Source of the DNA: Ignelater luminosus
Taxonomy: Eukaryota > Arthropoda > Insecta > Coleoptera > Elateridae
Length of the DNA: 64,000 nt
Assembly: GCA_011009095.1 (NCBI GenBank)
Contig: VTPC01090453.1
Span: 62,001 to 126,000, forward strand
Reading direction: 5' to 3'
Position 1 is the stretch's first letter; the number at the start of each line of letters is the position of its first letter. The position numbers and the translations under genes are program-made. The notes under the pieces were generated by a model, which searched no databases, was not told where the DNA came from, and worked only from the letters and a program-made list of their open reading frames with translations. Positions 33,990 through 45,114 of this stretch are shown in pieces.

Positions 33990-35230
33990 GCTACACCTTT
34001 CATTTATCTTCTTAATGGAAGTAATTAAATGGAGTCTGGTTAGGTTTCATCACAATACTGTGGTTGAGCGAAGCTTCGTCCTATATGTGGTCGCTCATAA
34101 TCAAACTTCGTGCGCTTATAATTTACTCAACAGCACATAGAGTTGTATTGGGTTTTATTTTTCACCTTGTCAACCCCAATTTTTCCTTAACGTTCTTAAC
34201 AAATTTATTAAATACAAAAACTTCACTTGCAATAATTCATTGTCGAGCTCCACTAATATCGAGGTGAGGTACGATTTTGCTTTCCCCAAGGTTACTTAGT
34301 CGGGCACTTTTTATTTACATTTTCTCAACAATATCCATCAAATAAATCTGCCTTTATCAATTGGAGTCAGACCAAGGCTTTCATCTTTCGTCAGATTATC
34401 TGCGGCAACCCCTTGCCGAGCTCAACAAAAACTATGCATCTTTCTTTAACCTTCTCAATAGAAACGAAAACCAATCAATAGATTCACCTGATGTGACGAA
34501 TTGTTGGGCTTCATTTGCACCGTGGTACGGCAAGGTTTTGCTTTTCATCAGACTATAATACAATTGATATGTAGCTCATAGTCCGACTCCGTTTGTCTAA
34601 AACTCTCCCAACAGCAATCATCAAATAAAATCCGGTTTGGTTTTATTTCGAATCTTCTCAATAAAAATGCGAAGTGATCGAGCTTTGTTTTCCACTGGGT
34701 CACCTGCGGTATCCCATCTGTTTTCTCAACATGAACCGTTTCGGATCAAGTTCTGCCTTCTTTATTCTTCTTAAGAAAGATTCAGTAAATGGAGTCAGGT
34801 CAGGCATCATTCTCCCCTTGTTGGGTTCTGTTTTTTTAACCTTTTCAACGGAAACTATTAAACGGAATCTGTTTATGCGTCATTTTTGGGTGAATCACCT
34901 GGTGTGACTCAATGTGAGAACCTACCCACACTGTGGTTAGATTGGCTTTATTCTCGCCGTAGTCGCAGTCGGCCCTTCTCTAGCTTTCCAATCAAGAAGT
35001 TTGAAAAAAGGTCGAGTCTAGTTTAGCTCTTTAAACTTCTCAACAGAAACTATCAAATAGAGTAGAATCGGGCTGCATCATCTACCGGTTCCCCATTATT
35101 GGGCTTCGCCCTTCTTTAATTTAGCTTTGTTTTTCGCAGTGTCGGTTTTTCCTTCTTTATTCTTCTCAATGAAAACCATAAAACGTGATTGGGTCAGGGT
35201 TTGTCCTGCAATGGGTTCCTTACAGACTGC
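33990..35230. repeat. Eroded tandem repeat, unit roughly 145 bp
   Basis: A phrase close to TTCTCAACAGAAACTATCAA followed by ATGGAGTCGGGTCAGGCTTCATC recurs in degraded form near 34010, 34320, 34455, 34605, 34775, 34845, 35035 and 35160, with a weaker copy near 34190. Other recurring words are CACCTG(A/G)TGTGAC (34484, 34897) and TTGTTGGGCTTC or TTATTGGGCTTCGCCC (34503, 35097). Most spacings are 120-165 bp. The array ends where LINE F begins, so LINE F probably inserted into it. Short reading frames inside are fortuitous. Confidence 0.55.
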
Positions 35231-35279
35231 TTTAATTTGCTCGGGATGTATACTTAATTAGAGATCAATACGAGGAATA

Positions 35280-35840
35280 AGGGACTGGAAAAGTATAACA
35301 GACCGAATACTAAGACTGGAAATAGAAATAGAAAACGAGATTTACACAATAATAACAGTTTATGAGCCAAACGAAGGAAAAGCAAAAAAAGAAACAAATG
35401 AATTTTGGAACAAAGGGCAAGAAGAAACAGAAAACCGAAAAGGCATACTAATGTTGATAGGGGAATGGAATGGGAAAGTCGGAAATAAACCACAGGAATC
35501 AGAAGAGAGAGTTGGAAAATATGGAAAAGTACGAAGAATAAAAGCGGGCAAAAGATGATAGAATACGTGCGTTGAATAATATGATTGTAGGAAACACATT
35601 CTTCGAACATAAAAATATACACATAATACAAGAGAAATGCCAAGTAGAAACGATAAGTCAGTAATAGACCTACTAATAATAGAGAAAAATAATTCGAGAA
35701 AAATTAGAGATATAAAGGTGAGACGAGGCTGTGAAATCGGAAGTAATCACTCTCTACCTATGGCAATTATTAAAACGAAACTAAGAGGAGAAAGAAGGGC
35801 CAGAAATAGAATATGTGAATATAAGGACAGATAGATTGCA
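35280..35840 (+). pseudogene. LINE F endonuclease C-terminal part
   Basis: Shows VYEPNEGKAKKETNEFW, ILMLIGEWNGKVGNKPQE (the GD-N block with the aspartate replaced by glutamate: GEWNGKVG) and, in the 35637-35834 frame, SVIDLLIIEKNNSRK and GCEIGSNHSLPMAIIK (the SDH block, here SNH). Two catalytic positions are altered, so no activity is expected. The following frame 35906-36175 is the basic linker (PWCNNEIKEQIEEKKTRSKK). Confidence 0.82.
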
Positions 35841-36399
35841 GAACCAAAAAGTGCAAGAGAAGTTCCAAAGAGAAATAGCAGAGAAAATGAAACAAAAGGG
35901 ACCAAATGAACGAAATAGACCTAGACGGACTGTGGGAAGCTTTTAAGAAGATAATAACGGAAGCGGCAACTGAAACATGCGGTATTAACATAAATACAAA
36001 TAAAAAGAAAGAAACGCCTTGGTGCAACAATGAAATAAAGGAACAAATTGAAGAAAAGAAAACAAGATCGAAGAAATATCTCAGAAATCTCAAAAACAAA
36101 GATGACTATAAGAATTATCAAATACAAAGAGAAAAAGTTAAAAATATGGCGAAGACAGCGAAAGCGAAGGCATGAGAGGAACTTGGAATGAAGATGGAAA
36201 AAGATGCTTTACCAAACATTGAAAAACCTAAGAAAAGAAAAACAGAACCCAATCGGAAACATCAAGGACAACAAGGGGAAATGATCACTGAGGAGAGTAA
36301 AATTATGGAGCGATAGAGGAAATACTTCTCAGATCTGCTAGGAATAGGTGAAGAACAGGGGGAGCAAAAACAAGAAGACAGTGCAGAAGAAGAAAGGGA

Positions 36400-37370
36400 A
36401 ATCGAAAGAACTGATGTAATAAGAGCGTTGGAAAACATGAATGCAGGAAAGGCCCCAGGAATCGACAATATAAGACCTAAAATGATTAAGTACATGGGAA
36501 AGAAGGTGTTAAAGATCTATATAAGTGCAATAGATCTGGAGAAAGCTTTCGACAAAGCACTAAGATATAAAATATTCGAGGGCTCTGAGAAAAAGGAACA
36601 TGAGTGAAAAATTTATTAAAATAATCAAAAGTCTGTATGAAATGACAGAAAATGTAGTAAGGATACGAGGGAAAGCGAGAGAAAAGTTCAACAAACAATG
36701 AAATAAGACAAGGAAGTATACTGAGCCCGCTACTGTTTATAATATAATAATGAATGAAATAACAAAGAAAATAAATAAAGGAAAAAGAGGTATCCACCTA
36801 GGCTACAGAAAATTAAGATCGGTAGAGATAAGCGAATACGAGGACGATGTAATAATTTTCGCAAACAACAAAAAAGAGCTACAAAGTCGTATCGAAAAAT
36901 AGGCTGAAGAGGATGGAAATAGATTTGCAAGGAGAGACAATAAAAGAGGTAGAAAAGATAAGATATCTAGGTTCGATGACAGAAACCCAAGGAGGATTCA
37001 ATAATGAACAGAATAAGCAGGACAACGGCAATATAATGAATACTATACAACCCGTTCTTTAACAAGAGAGAGATATCCCTAAAGACAAAAATTAGAATCT
37101 ATGAGGCTGTGCTGGTACCTACTCTCATCTTCGGAAGTGAATCTTGGGTCCACAATAAACAACTAAAAAGTAAAACTCGAAGAAAAATTGCGAGAGTGGC
37201 GAAAATTAAAAGTTAAAAAATAAGAAAAGACTTAAATGGAAAAAGTATAATACAAAAAATAGAAAGGTAACAATTAAGGTGGTTCGGGCACGTGGTAAGA
37301 ATGGACGAGGAGAAGACGGTAAAAAGGATATGGGAAATGAATACAGGAGAAAAGAGAAGAAAGGTTTGCC
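36400..37370 (+). pseudogene. LINE F reverse transcriptase relic
   Basis: RIRALENMNAGKAPG-like block (DVIRALENMNAGKAPGIDN, about 36412-36470) is followed after a deletion by SAIDLEKAFDKALRYK (box A, about 36525-36570). The catalytic box is EYEDDVIIFANNKKEL (about 36835-36880; YEDD where YADD is usual). Later blocks are IRYLGSMTETQGGFN (about 36960), VPTLIFGSESWVHNK (about 37115-37160) and LRWFGHVVRMDEEK. Frames change several times. Confidence 0.82.
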
Positions 37371-37384
37371 CTAATTTCTGTCTA

Positions 37385-39596
37385 AAATGCCTAGGCTATT
37401 TTTGCGTAACGGAGATGCTATCTTGTGTTCGAATGGTATTTATAAAAAAAACGAATCAATTTGAACAATGATCACTGGGTTAATACCAAAAAAAAGAAAT
37501 TAATCTTGTTCAACTAAACAATAACCGTACAAAACTAATTAGGTATTAGAAAGTTATCAGCTTTGATTTATATAGTAAAAATTTTGTACAAGTCGATACT
37601 ACTAGCAATATAAAGACAAATAACTCGCAGAACTTCCAGAAACTTTATTACACAAGTTGGAAATCCAGTAAACTATCCAATGACAAGAAGAGAAAAAGAT
37701 CCGGGGATTAATGCAGTAAAACTGTTTGACTAGTGGACTTTAGTAGAAGTATAGAACAAAAGCTTCTAAGGTCACTATTTTTTATACATCCTGTTTTATT
37801 TGTTTCAGCTTTAGATAACCTCAATTCTGAGATCACCTGGGTCTTGTAATGGTGTTCTCGTGTTTTTCAATCTTCCTCAATCAATAGTGAAATAGTATTG
37901 GCCAAAAGCAGTATTTTCTACTAAATGCTGCATATATCACTTTTAACCCTGTTATTTGCATTGAGCTGTAATTTAAAATATTTTATTTATTTTCTTTTTA
38001 AAACATGCTGCTTCGTTTAGCATTTCTAAAAATCCGAAATGGAAAAAGCTTGTTGTGGATTTACAAAACTTTAATCTAAATAAAATGAATTGTAAAAGCT
38101 CTAACAAACTATCCACTTGTGACTAGTTTAATCCGAACATAGCAACTATATCCTTCAAATCACTTCAAACGGAAACTATAAATAAAGTTTATATCTACAA
38201 ATTTTGTAAAGGTTATCTACCAACACAAAAAATTGAAATATGGAATAGAAATAACAAGGAAATTTATTTTTTGCTGCTTATAAGTTGTAAGATAACAAGG
38301 GGTGTTAATAGTTAATCTAGTTTATTTATTGTAGGTCAATAGTATTTCCTTAAATTTCAAGGTAAATTACAATTAATTAGTGTCAATTATAGTATTAATA
38401 AACTGGCGCAATATGCTCTTGCTTGTCTAGACTTTCTTGAGCCGGTTTATTAACATTTTAGAAAATTATCCAGGCTGCTTTTTTAATGTCAACAAAAATA
38501 AACCGTTACACTAGAAATATAATTTCTCTGGAATAGTACAACTTTTCGTAGTAAAAGTTAATCGTAATAAAAATTGAAATTGAAAGAATGTCTGTTCGCT
38601 GACGTGACTTTCGAAATTTGTTTTATTGTTGTAGATCAGATTGCAAGCGATACACCATAATATAAACTTGATTGTATCAAGTTGAAGGTATAAATAAACA
38701 ATAAAGACTTATTGTTATTGTTAGTTTGATTTAAAAAGTATCATAAACTCTCAAGTAGGTACATAAAATGTTTAACGATGTGTGGAAAATGATAACGGAC
38801 ATAAATTTGCTATAAAAATATTGCTTGAACACTTGACCAGGTAATTAAACTTTCCATTAGTGAACATTTTTATATTAGAACTAATTACATTTTGTGTCTA
38901 CCTGCTTTTCTGACTCTATTTTAAGAAATTAAAATAAATAGTATGCTCTCTCAACGGACTCACATTTCTAGGACGAGATTTTATAGGTTTTAGCGTTTTA
39001 TCTGCTGCATCCAGGGCTGTCAACATAAAGTAATTTAGGGGAAAGTAAGTGAATGCCTTATATTTACGTAGGATAACTTGAATCAAGATGTTAACTTTTG
39101 ATTTGTATTGCAAATATAGTTTTACAGTATTAAATAAACAAAATATTCCCACAATTTTAATTAACAGAAACCAAAGAATTTCTCACAATGATAAAAAAAT
39201 TTAATTAAATCGGAGAAAGGTGAGAATTATAATAAATTTAAATATTGAACACTAATAATAATCAAAGGTTTTATAATAAGAAATAGAATTTACCTTGAAT
39301 CTGAAATTTAAATACCACTAAAACGTTAGACCATGGATTAACAAGATTAGTGGTTTTACCAAAAGAAGAAATATTACAAAAATGAAATTCTTATACAAAT
39401 CAAGAGAATCAAGTTAGTAACAGTAAAAAAGCCATAAACGGTTCCTGGTGTTAAAGCTTTTACTGTGATTGTGATGTTGATGTTTTCTGGATTTGCATTT
39501 TGTTTTTGTACTTAGATAGCTGAATGTAGAATGAACTTTGTTATATATGTAAATCTCTATTTCTTGCGTTTATGAACTCTTTTATGGTTAACATTA
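37385..39596. other. AT-rich DNA without recognised feature
   Basis: About 2.2 kb with no gene, repeat or element end that I can support. Confidence 0.4.
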
Positions 39597-39598
39597 TA

Positions 39599-40194
39599 CA
39601 GTGTGTCCACATTTCGATGCTCACTATTGGGATCTCGGAAACTGTAAGAGACACGAAGTCGGTTAAATTAGAAAATATTTGGCTATTTTAGAGATCAGTT
39701 TACTTATGCTTTTGTTTTTCAAAACAGATCACGGCTTACTAAATATTTGCTAAAAACGAAATTATCTTATTTTCTTTAAAGTTAAATATCTCAGGAATGA
39801 GCAAAGATAGAAAAGAACAGCAAAGAGGGTGTATTAGAGAATTTACTCCGAAACACAAAAAAATTATTTTCGCGATTGTCTTTTGTTTTACTTCGGCGAT
39901 GAAACGTAAATCCAATTTTTTCTAAAATAATTTTTTTGTGTTTTGGAGTAAATTCTCTAAAACACCCTCTTTGCTGTTCTTTTTTATCTTTGCTCGTTCC
40001 TTATATATTTCACTTTAAAGAAAATAAGAATTTCGTTTTTAGCAAATATCTAGTAAGCCGTAAACTTTTTTGAAAAAACAAAAGCATAAGTAAACTGATC
40101 TCCAAAATAGCCAAATCTTTTCTAAATTAACCGACTGCGTATTTCTTAGAATTTCTGAGATCCCAGTAGTGAACATCAAAATGTGGACACACTG
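39599..40194. mobile_element. Fold-back element, 596 bp, Tc1/mariner-like ends
   Basis: Two arms of about 272 bp (39599-39870 and 39924-40194) are inverted copies of each other, by eye close to 90% identical, with a 53-bp loop. The ends read CAGTGTGTCCACATTT and its complement, flanked by TA (39597-39598 and 40195-40196). TA target plus CAGTG ends points to a non-autonomous Tc1/mariner-type element. There is no coding capacity. A transcript crossing it would fold into a hairpin of about 270 bp. Confidence 0.88.
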
Positions 40195-40767
40195 TATAGT
40201 ACACTAGTTAAGTTTGGAATACATTCGTTTTCCCAAAAATATTGTGTTTTTAGAAAATGTTTTTTAACACAAACATCAACACTTGGAAATTACTGAACTG
40301 CCTTTTAAACGACATCTTTGTCTTATTACGCAAGTTTTCTGTACCAGAGACGCCTAAAGCGACATTGGGAGAAAAGAAATTCTGCACTATATAGCCGCAA
40401 TACACCTGTAGTCTGCGTTTTTAATCACCGTTAATTCGTCATGTCCAGTTGTGTTTAATTGTCGACTTGTAATATTGCAGTGTATTTGTAGCTGTGCTAC
40501 GGCGAAAATATTTGTTTTCTCTTATGCACACAAACCTGCACATGTGAATCACGGGTCTCCTTTTAACTGTCAATATTTAGTGTTTAAAATCATCAACTAA
40601 CGAAGATGCTTACGTATGAAATCACCATCTTGAAGATCATTTTTCCCTTAAATATAGGGCTGGTGTTAGGAGTAAACAAAACAAATGTAGGACTTGCCTT
40701 GGGTCAATTAATTCCTTTTAGATTTCTTTTAATATTTCTTGTCGCGCGATATAAATAGTTGTAAAAT

Positions 40768-41911
40768 ATGGATAATTATATTCAATATGCTGCATTTCAA
40801 AACGCATCCGTTCCAACGTGCTACAATCCAATGCCAGAAACAGAACCGTATCTGCTACAAGGTATGATGTTTCAAATTCTTGTTATTCCACATTACCGGC
40901 ACAATGTCTTCAACAACTCAACTTCACTCAACCGTCAATGTGCACTCAACAACCATCAGAATTATTGCCAAACTATATACGGACTAATCAAAAGAAATGG
41001 ATGACAATATTATACAAGATAAGACCAAGGAATGATAATAGCCCAGACACTAAAATCCCAAAACAAACAACTTTAAAAGACTACTAGCTGAATACCCCAA
41101 GTACTAGCAATCGATTTCAAGCTCTGGAAAACACCACAGAAAAACCGAACGACGAAGAAAATAGCACCTCACCAAGTAAACCTCTACCAATATTCATACA
41201 CAATGTATCATACATTAAACCTCTTCATGAACTTTTAGAAAAAATAGCACCCGAGAATTACACAGTAAAGACCTAAGCAACAACTAGCTCAAAATTCAAG
41301 TGAATATGCCAGAAAACTATTCTGCACCCATCAAAGCTTTAAAGGAGAAAGATACTCAATTTCACTTGTACCAACTGAAAGAAAGTCGAAGTTTCCGGGT
41401 AGTTGTAAGAAACATCCACCCATCAACAGAACCGGAGAACATAAAAAAAGTTATTGAAGAGCTGGGGCACAAAGTCTTAAACATATCTAACATTCGGCAA
41501 AAACGTACTGAAACGTGCCTCTCCTTATTTAATATAGAGTTAGTTATAAATAACAACAACAAAGACTTTTACCAAGTCGCCAAATTGATGAACTCAATAG
41601 TAAAAATGGAGTCACCACACCCGAAACGTGAAATACCTCAATGCCAAAGATATCAAAACTTTGGACATACCCAGAAATACTTCAACAGAAACCCACGTTG
41701 GGTCAAGTGTGCAGGCAACCATTTCACAAGTCAGTGCCAAAGAAAAGCTTGGAACAGTGAAGTAAAATGTGTAAACTGTTTGGAAAATTATCCTGCCAAC
41801 TACAAATTTTGTCAAATATACAAAGAACTACAAAAGAAAAAACCCAAAGTTTCACCAATACCAAAAATGGAGAATTCACCAAATACTCAACCAAGTCTAG
41901 GCAATCAATAA
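40768..41911 (+). pseudogene. LINE G gag (zinc-knuckle nucleic-acid-binding protein)
   Basis: N-terminal part at 40768-41087 in two overlapping frames (MDNYIQYAAFQNASVP, later KIPKQTTLKDY), then a stop. The main open frame at 41300-41911 has 203 codons. It holds SRSFRVVVRNIHPSTEPENI (the PRE_C2HC-type domain of Jockey gags) and NIRQKRTETCLSLFNIEL. Zinc-knuckle remnants follow: CQRYQNFGHTQKYFNRNP (second cysteine replaced by N), VKCAGNHFTSQC and VKCVNCLENYPANYKFC. Jockey gags package element RNA. The first knuckle has lost key cysteines. Confidence 0.88.
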
Positions 41912-42052
41912 AATGTGCAGCAAGCCAAAGTGTTACAACCTCAGTACCAACCACCACTACAATTACTGCCATCAAATAATAATTTTGAACAAATAATTAA
42001 AAAAATTATGGAGCGTATGAGCAAAATGTTTGACTTTCTGATGACTAACTAA

Positions 42053-42991
42053 ATGTCTAAAAACCTAAAAATTGAAGTCTGGTACGTCAACGGCCTGACA
42101 AACCAAAGTCATGAAGTAAAAGTATTCATTTCCCAACACAATATTGATGTCATGCTGATTTCTAATACGCATACGACAAAAAAAAGTTATTTTATAGTTC
42201 TGAATTATTAAACCTATTCCACCGAACATCCAGACGGCAAAGCTCGTGGCTGGACCGCTGTAATAGTAAGAAATACCTAGTATTAGACACCCTGCAATAA
42301 ACAAAACCAGTGAAGTAAACATACAAGCCACTTCGATATCAATAGAAGATTGTCACGCACAATTGATATTATCTGCTGTTTACTGCCCACCAAACAAAAC
42401 AATTAATGAAAATGAGTACACTACATACTTAATCAAAGATTCATCGCAGCTGGTGATTACAACTCAAAGTATCATCGTAGGAGATCAATGATCATAACTA
42501 CACGTGGCCTAACTCTACTTAAAAGTATAGAAACCAACAAGCTTAGTACTTTGTCTGCAGGCCAACCTACCTACTGACCTACTGGTAGACGAAATATACC
42601 GGATCTCATCGACTTTTATATCATAAAAGGCATCTCTTCAAACTATATAAACATAGAACTATCATTCGACTTGCCTCCCTTCCTCATTAATATGAACTCA
42701 AAAGTATGCCGCATCAACAGACCGCCAACATTAACCAACAAAATGACAAACTGGAACATATTTAAGAAAACCGTCTCTGAGTCAATCAACTCAAAACTGC
42801 TACTTAAATCTACAGAAGATATTGACGAGGCAGTAAAACATCTAACAACATCAATCCAAAAAGCCGCCTGGGCTGCTACCCCAGAAAGCTCCTATAAAGA
42901 AAAACCAGGATCATATCCTGACCATAAAAACAATATAATTCGTGAAAAAAGGAAACTAAGAAAAAAATGGCAAAGTGCTCGGTCCCAGTAG
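42053..42991 (+). pseudogene. LINE G endonuclease relic and linker
   Basis: Starts ATG at 42053 (MSKNLKIEVWYVNGL), with the block IDVMLISNTH where Jockey elements have IDI.LI.ETH: the catalytic glutamate is asparagine. Later come FIAAGDYNSKYHRRRS (GD-N block near 42435-42485) and LIDFYIIKGIS (near 42605). The linker frame 42671-42991 (WNIFKKTVSESINSK, IQKAAWAATPESSYK) follows. Several stops. Confidence 0.8.
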
Positions 42992-43269
42992 ATAAGACAA
43001 ACTTAAACAGAGCAACGCGACAACTCAAGGTAATGCTAAATGAATACAAAGATGCCGGCATTAAACGTTTTTTGGAAAACCTCTCTGTCAGTGAAAACAA
43101 AGAATATTCACCATGGAAACTGCCAAGAAAACTAAAATCTCAACAACATACTAAAACTCCTAAAAGAAAAAGCGGCGGCAACTGCACTCGAAGTGATGAA
43201 GACAGAGCAAACACTTTTGCAAAACATCTTAGCTCCGTATTCCAACCTCATTCAAAAGAAGTTCATGCT

Positions 43270-43653
43270 GACGACTAAAAATCCATTTTTGACAATCTAG
43301 ACGCTCCTTATCAGGTGAATCCACCGATCAAGGAAATAAAAACTGGAGAAGTTACAAAAGCCATTGCAGAATTGAACACAAAAGGAGCACCGAGCTATGA
43401 TCTCATCACGGGTCAAATACTAAAAGTTTTACCAGAAGAGGGGATTAGGCTGGTATTGTATATTTTCAATGTCATTCTAAAAATTGGTCACTTTTCTATC
43501 ATGTGGAAAGTGGCTAAAATAATTATGGTGCGCAAACCTGGCAAAGACCCTAATGAAGCGTCATCTTACCGCCCAATTAGTCTTCTACTAATCATTTCAA
43601 AACTTTTTGAAAAAATCCTTATGCATAAAATCAAACCCATCATCTCCGGATAG
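43270..43653 (+). pseudogene. LINE G reverse transcriptase N-terminal fragment
   Basis: The open frame holds EIKTGEVTKAIAELNTKGAP, YDLITGQILKVLPEEG, MWKVAKIIMVRKPGKDP and SSYRPISLLLIISKLFEKI, the first RT blocks of the Jockey clade. It terminates at 43653, just before the block that would carry box A. No catalytic residue of RT is included. Confidence 0.87.
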
Positions 43654-43768
43654 TTAGTTTTGTATTAAGTACACGAAATCAGTGTATTTTTTGTAGCGCA
43701 TGAGAATGGCATTTTTGCTGAGACCGTTAGGTCGAGGCAAAAAAGTCATTCGAATACTTGATCAATGA

Positions 43769-44283
43769 TCAAGTTATTTTTGTGCAACCGAGCGTTAGTT
43801 TTTCCGATTTAACAGTTCGTTTAAATGGAATTGGACGTACTGCTATGGAGCCTAATTTTGTTCCTTTCTTTGCGATGGTTTTTGGTGTATCCGCTGGTAG
43901 ACTGTATACAGACAAGATGTCTTGAAGGTACTGAAGCGTTGAATCCATTGTAGGTGCTGTCTTGGAGAATCGTACTTCTAGCCACCGGGATTTAGGGTCA
44001 ACCAAAATGAGGAAATAATGGTTCTCATATGGCCCTACGTAATCTATATCAACCCTTTCAAAGTTTTCTGACAGTTCTTCCCGTGAATAGATGGGTGTTT
44101 TTGTGGGTTTTTTTGTTGTTTGCACACAGTCTGCATGATTTTACTAGACGTTCGATGTCCTGGTCTACATTTTTTCAGTGGACGTATTGCCTGGCAAGCT
44201 GTTTCATCTTGGCAATACCTATATGAGTGTGGCGAAGTTCTTGGAGTACTGCTTGCTGCAAAGAGGTTGGTATCATTACTCAC
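43769..44283 (-). pseudogene. Ty3/Gypsy integrase relic (zinc module and core)
   Basis: Reading down from 44250: RHTHIGIAKMKQLARQYVHW, then ERLVKSCRLCANNKK (the H2C2 zinc module). After a frame change comes SENFERVDIDYVGPYENHYF with LILVDPKSRWLEV (first catalytic D in DIDYVGP) and SVYSLPADTPKTIAKKGTK, where the family has IVSDNGTQF; the second catalytic D is lost. The third catalytic glutamate was not found. Integrase inserts LTR-element DNA; this copy cannot. Confidence 0.85.
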
Positions 44284-44499
44284 TGTCTTTTAAAGATTAT
44301 ACCATTTTGAAGGTAGTACTCAGACTCACAAGTTTTTCCATTCAATAAGTCAGATTTGAATCTTGAAAGTCGTTCGTCGCTTGAGGTTTCTTCTGCTAAT
44401 GTTTGATAATTGAGTGTTGACTTTGAGATTTGATAGATGACCTCATTGGAAATTAGACAAACTTCTTCCTCGATAGATTGTTCATCTTCGGATATGAAT

Positions 44500-45106
44500 T
44501 CTTGAATAGGAGATATTCATAGAAAATCTGCTTTTTTATGATGAATTTGTAGTCAAAGTTGGTAAGCCAGGTTGGGTGGCGTAAAAGTCTCGAAGAAGTT
44601 ATGACTGGAAGTTTAGAGTTATCATGGAGAATGTGAATCAATGGACGGTTGTTATTGTATAAAATGAACGTTTTTCCGTATATGTAGTAATAGAACTTCC
44701 TTAGAGAAAGTACAATTGCCAGAGCCTCCTTGTCGAGATGGCTGTCGTTCATCTCGGTTTTGTTTAATGATCTTGATATGAATGCAATATGCTTTTCAAC
44801 TCCGCCTACATTGTGAAAAAGAACTGTCACTCCAGTTGGAGACGCGTCACATGCTACTGTAATTGGAAGGTCTGGGTTAAATGGTGTCAAAACTTTCTCA
44901 CTAGCTATTTTCGTTTTCAGTTTTATGAATGCTGCTTTACATTTCGAGGACCAGACGAACATGTGATGTTTCTGTAGAAGTATAAGGATAAGTTCGGAAT
45001 GAATTTTGCATAGTAAGTCACCATTCCTAAGAATTTCTTCACGTCTTCTTGATTTTATGATCTTGATGCATTTGTGCCGGATCTTTTGAAATTTCTCCTT
45101 TTTCAA
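44500..45106 (-). pseudogene. Ty3/Gypsy RNase H domain relic
   Basis: Open for 217 codons. FVWSSKCKAAFIKLKTKIAS (RT-RNaseH tether), PITVACDASPTGVTVLFHN (first catalytic D present), KHIAFISRSLNKTEMN, LDKEALAIVLSLRKFYYYIYG (catalytic E present), then FILYNNNRPLIHIL, where the usual TDHKPL aspartate is replaced by N. The end (LLRHPTWLTNFDYKFIIKK) matches the family's W-L--YDY block. Enzymatically dead. Confidence 0.87.
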
Positions 45107-45114
45107 TTACGTAT

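Larger units (their letters stand above)
35240..37380 (+). mobile_element. LINE F: 5'-truncated APE-type non-LTR retrotransposon
   Basis: The plus strand starts inside the endonuclease (SITDRILRLEIEIENE, then IYTIITVYEPNEGKAKKE, about 35285-35390) and continues through linker and RT to a C-terminal LRWFGHVVRMDEEK block (about 37278-37320). The element lacks its N-terminus. An internal deletion joins the linker to RT box A near 36510-36525. There are many stops. The sequence is unusually purine-rich on the coding strand (lysine, glutamate and arginine codons). It begins directly after the eroded repeat at 33990-35230. Confidence 0.85.
40768..43653 (+). mobile_element. LINE G: Jockey-like non-LTR retrotransposon, 3'-truncated
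   Basis: Plus-strand order: gag with zinc knuckles (40768-41911), APE endonuclease (42053-42990), RT N-terminal part (43270-43653). RT stops right after FEKILMHKIKPII; the FADD box, thumb and 3' end are absent. The sequence changes abruptly at about 43655 to a Ty3/Gypsy relic on the opposite strand. Truncation at the 3' side is not the usual LINE outcome and suggests a later rearrangement or insertion. Frameshifts and stops occur throughout. Confidence 0.88.
43700..45110 (-). mobile_element. Ty3/Gypsy LTR-retrotransposon pol fragment H
   Basis: On the minus strand an RNase H domain (44500-45106) is followed by an integrase zinc-binding module (about 44100-44250) and an integrase core (43769-44125), the Ty3/Gypsy order RT-RNaseH-IN. 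No protease, palm RT or long terminal repeats were recognised nearby, so it is an internal fragment. Catalytic positions are lost in both domains. It adjoins the truncated end of LINE G. Confidence 0.85.
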
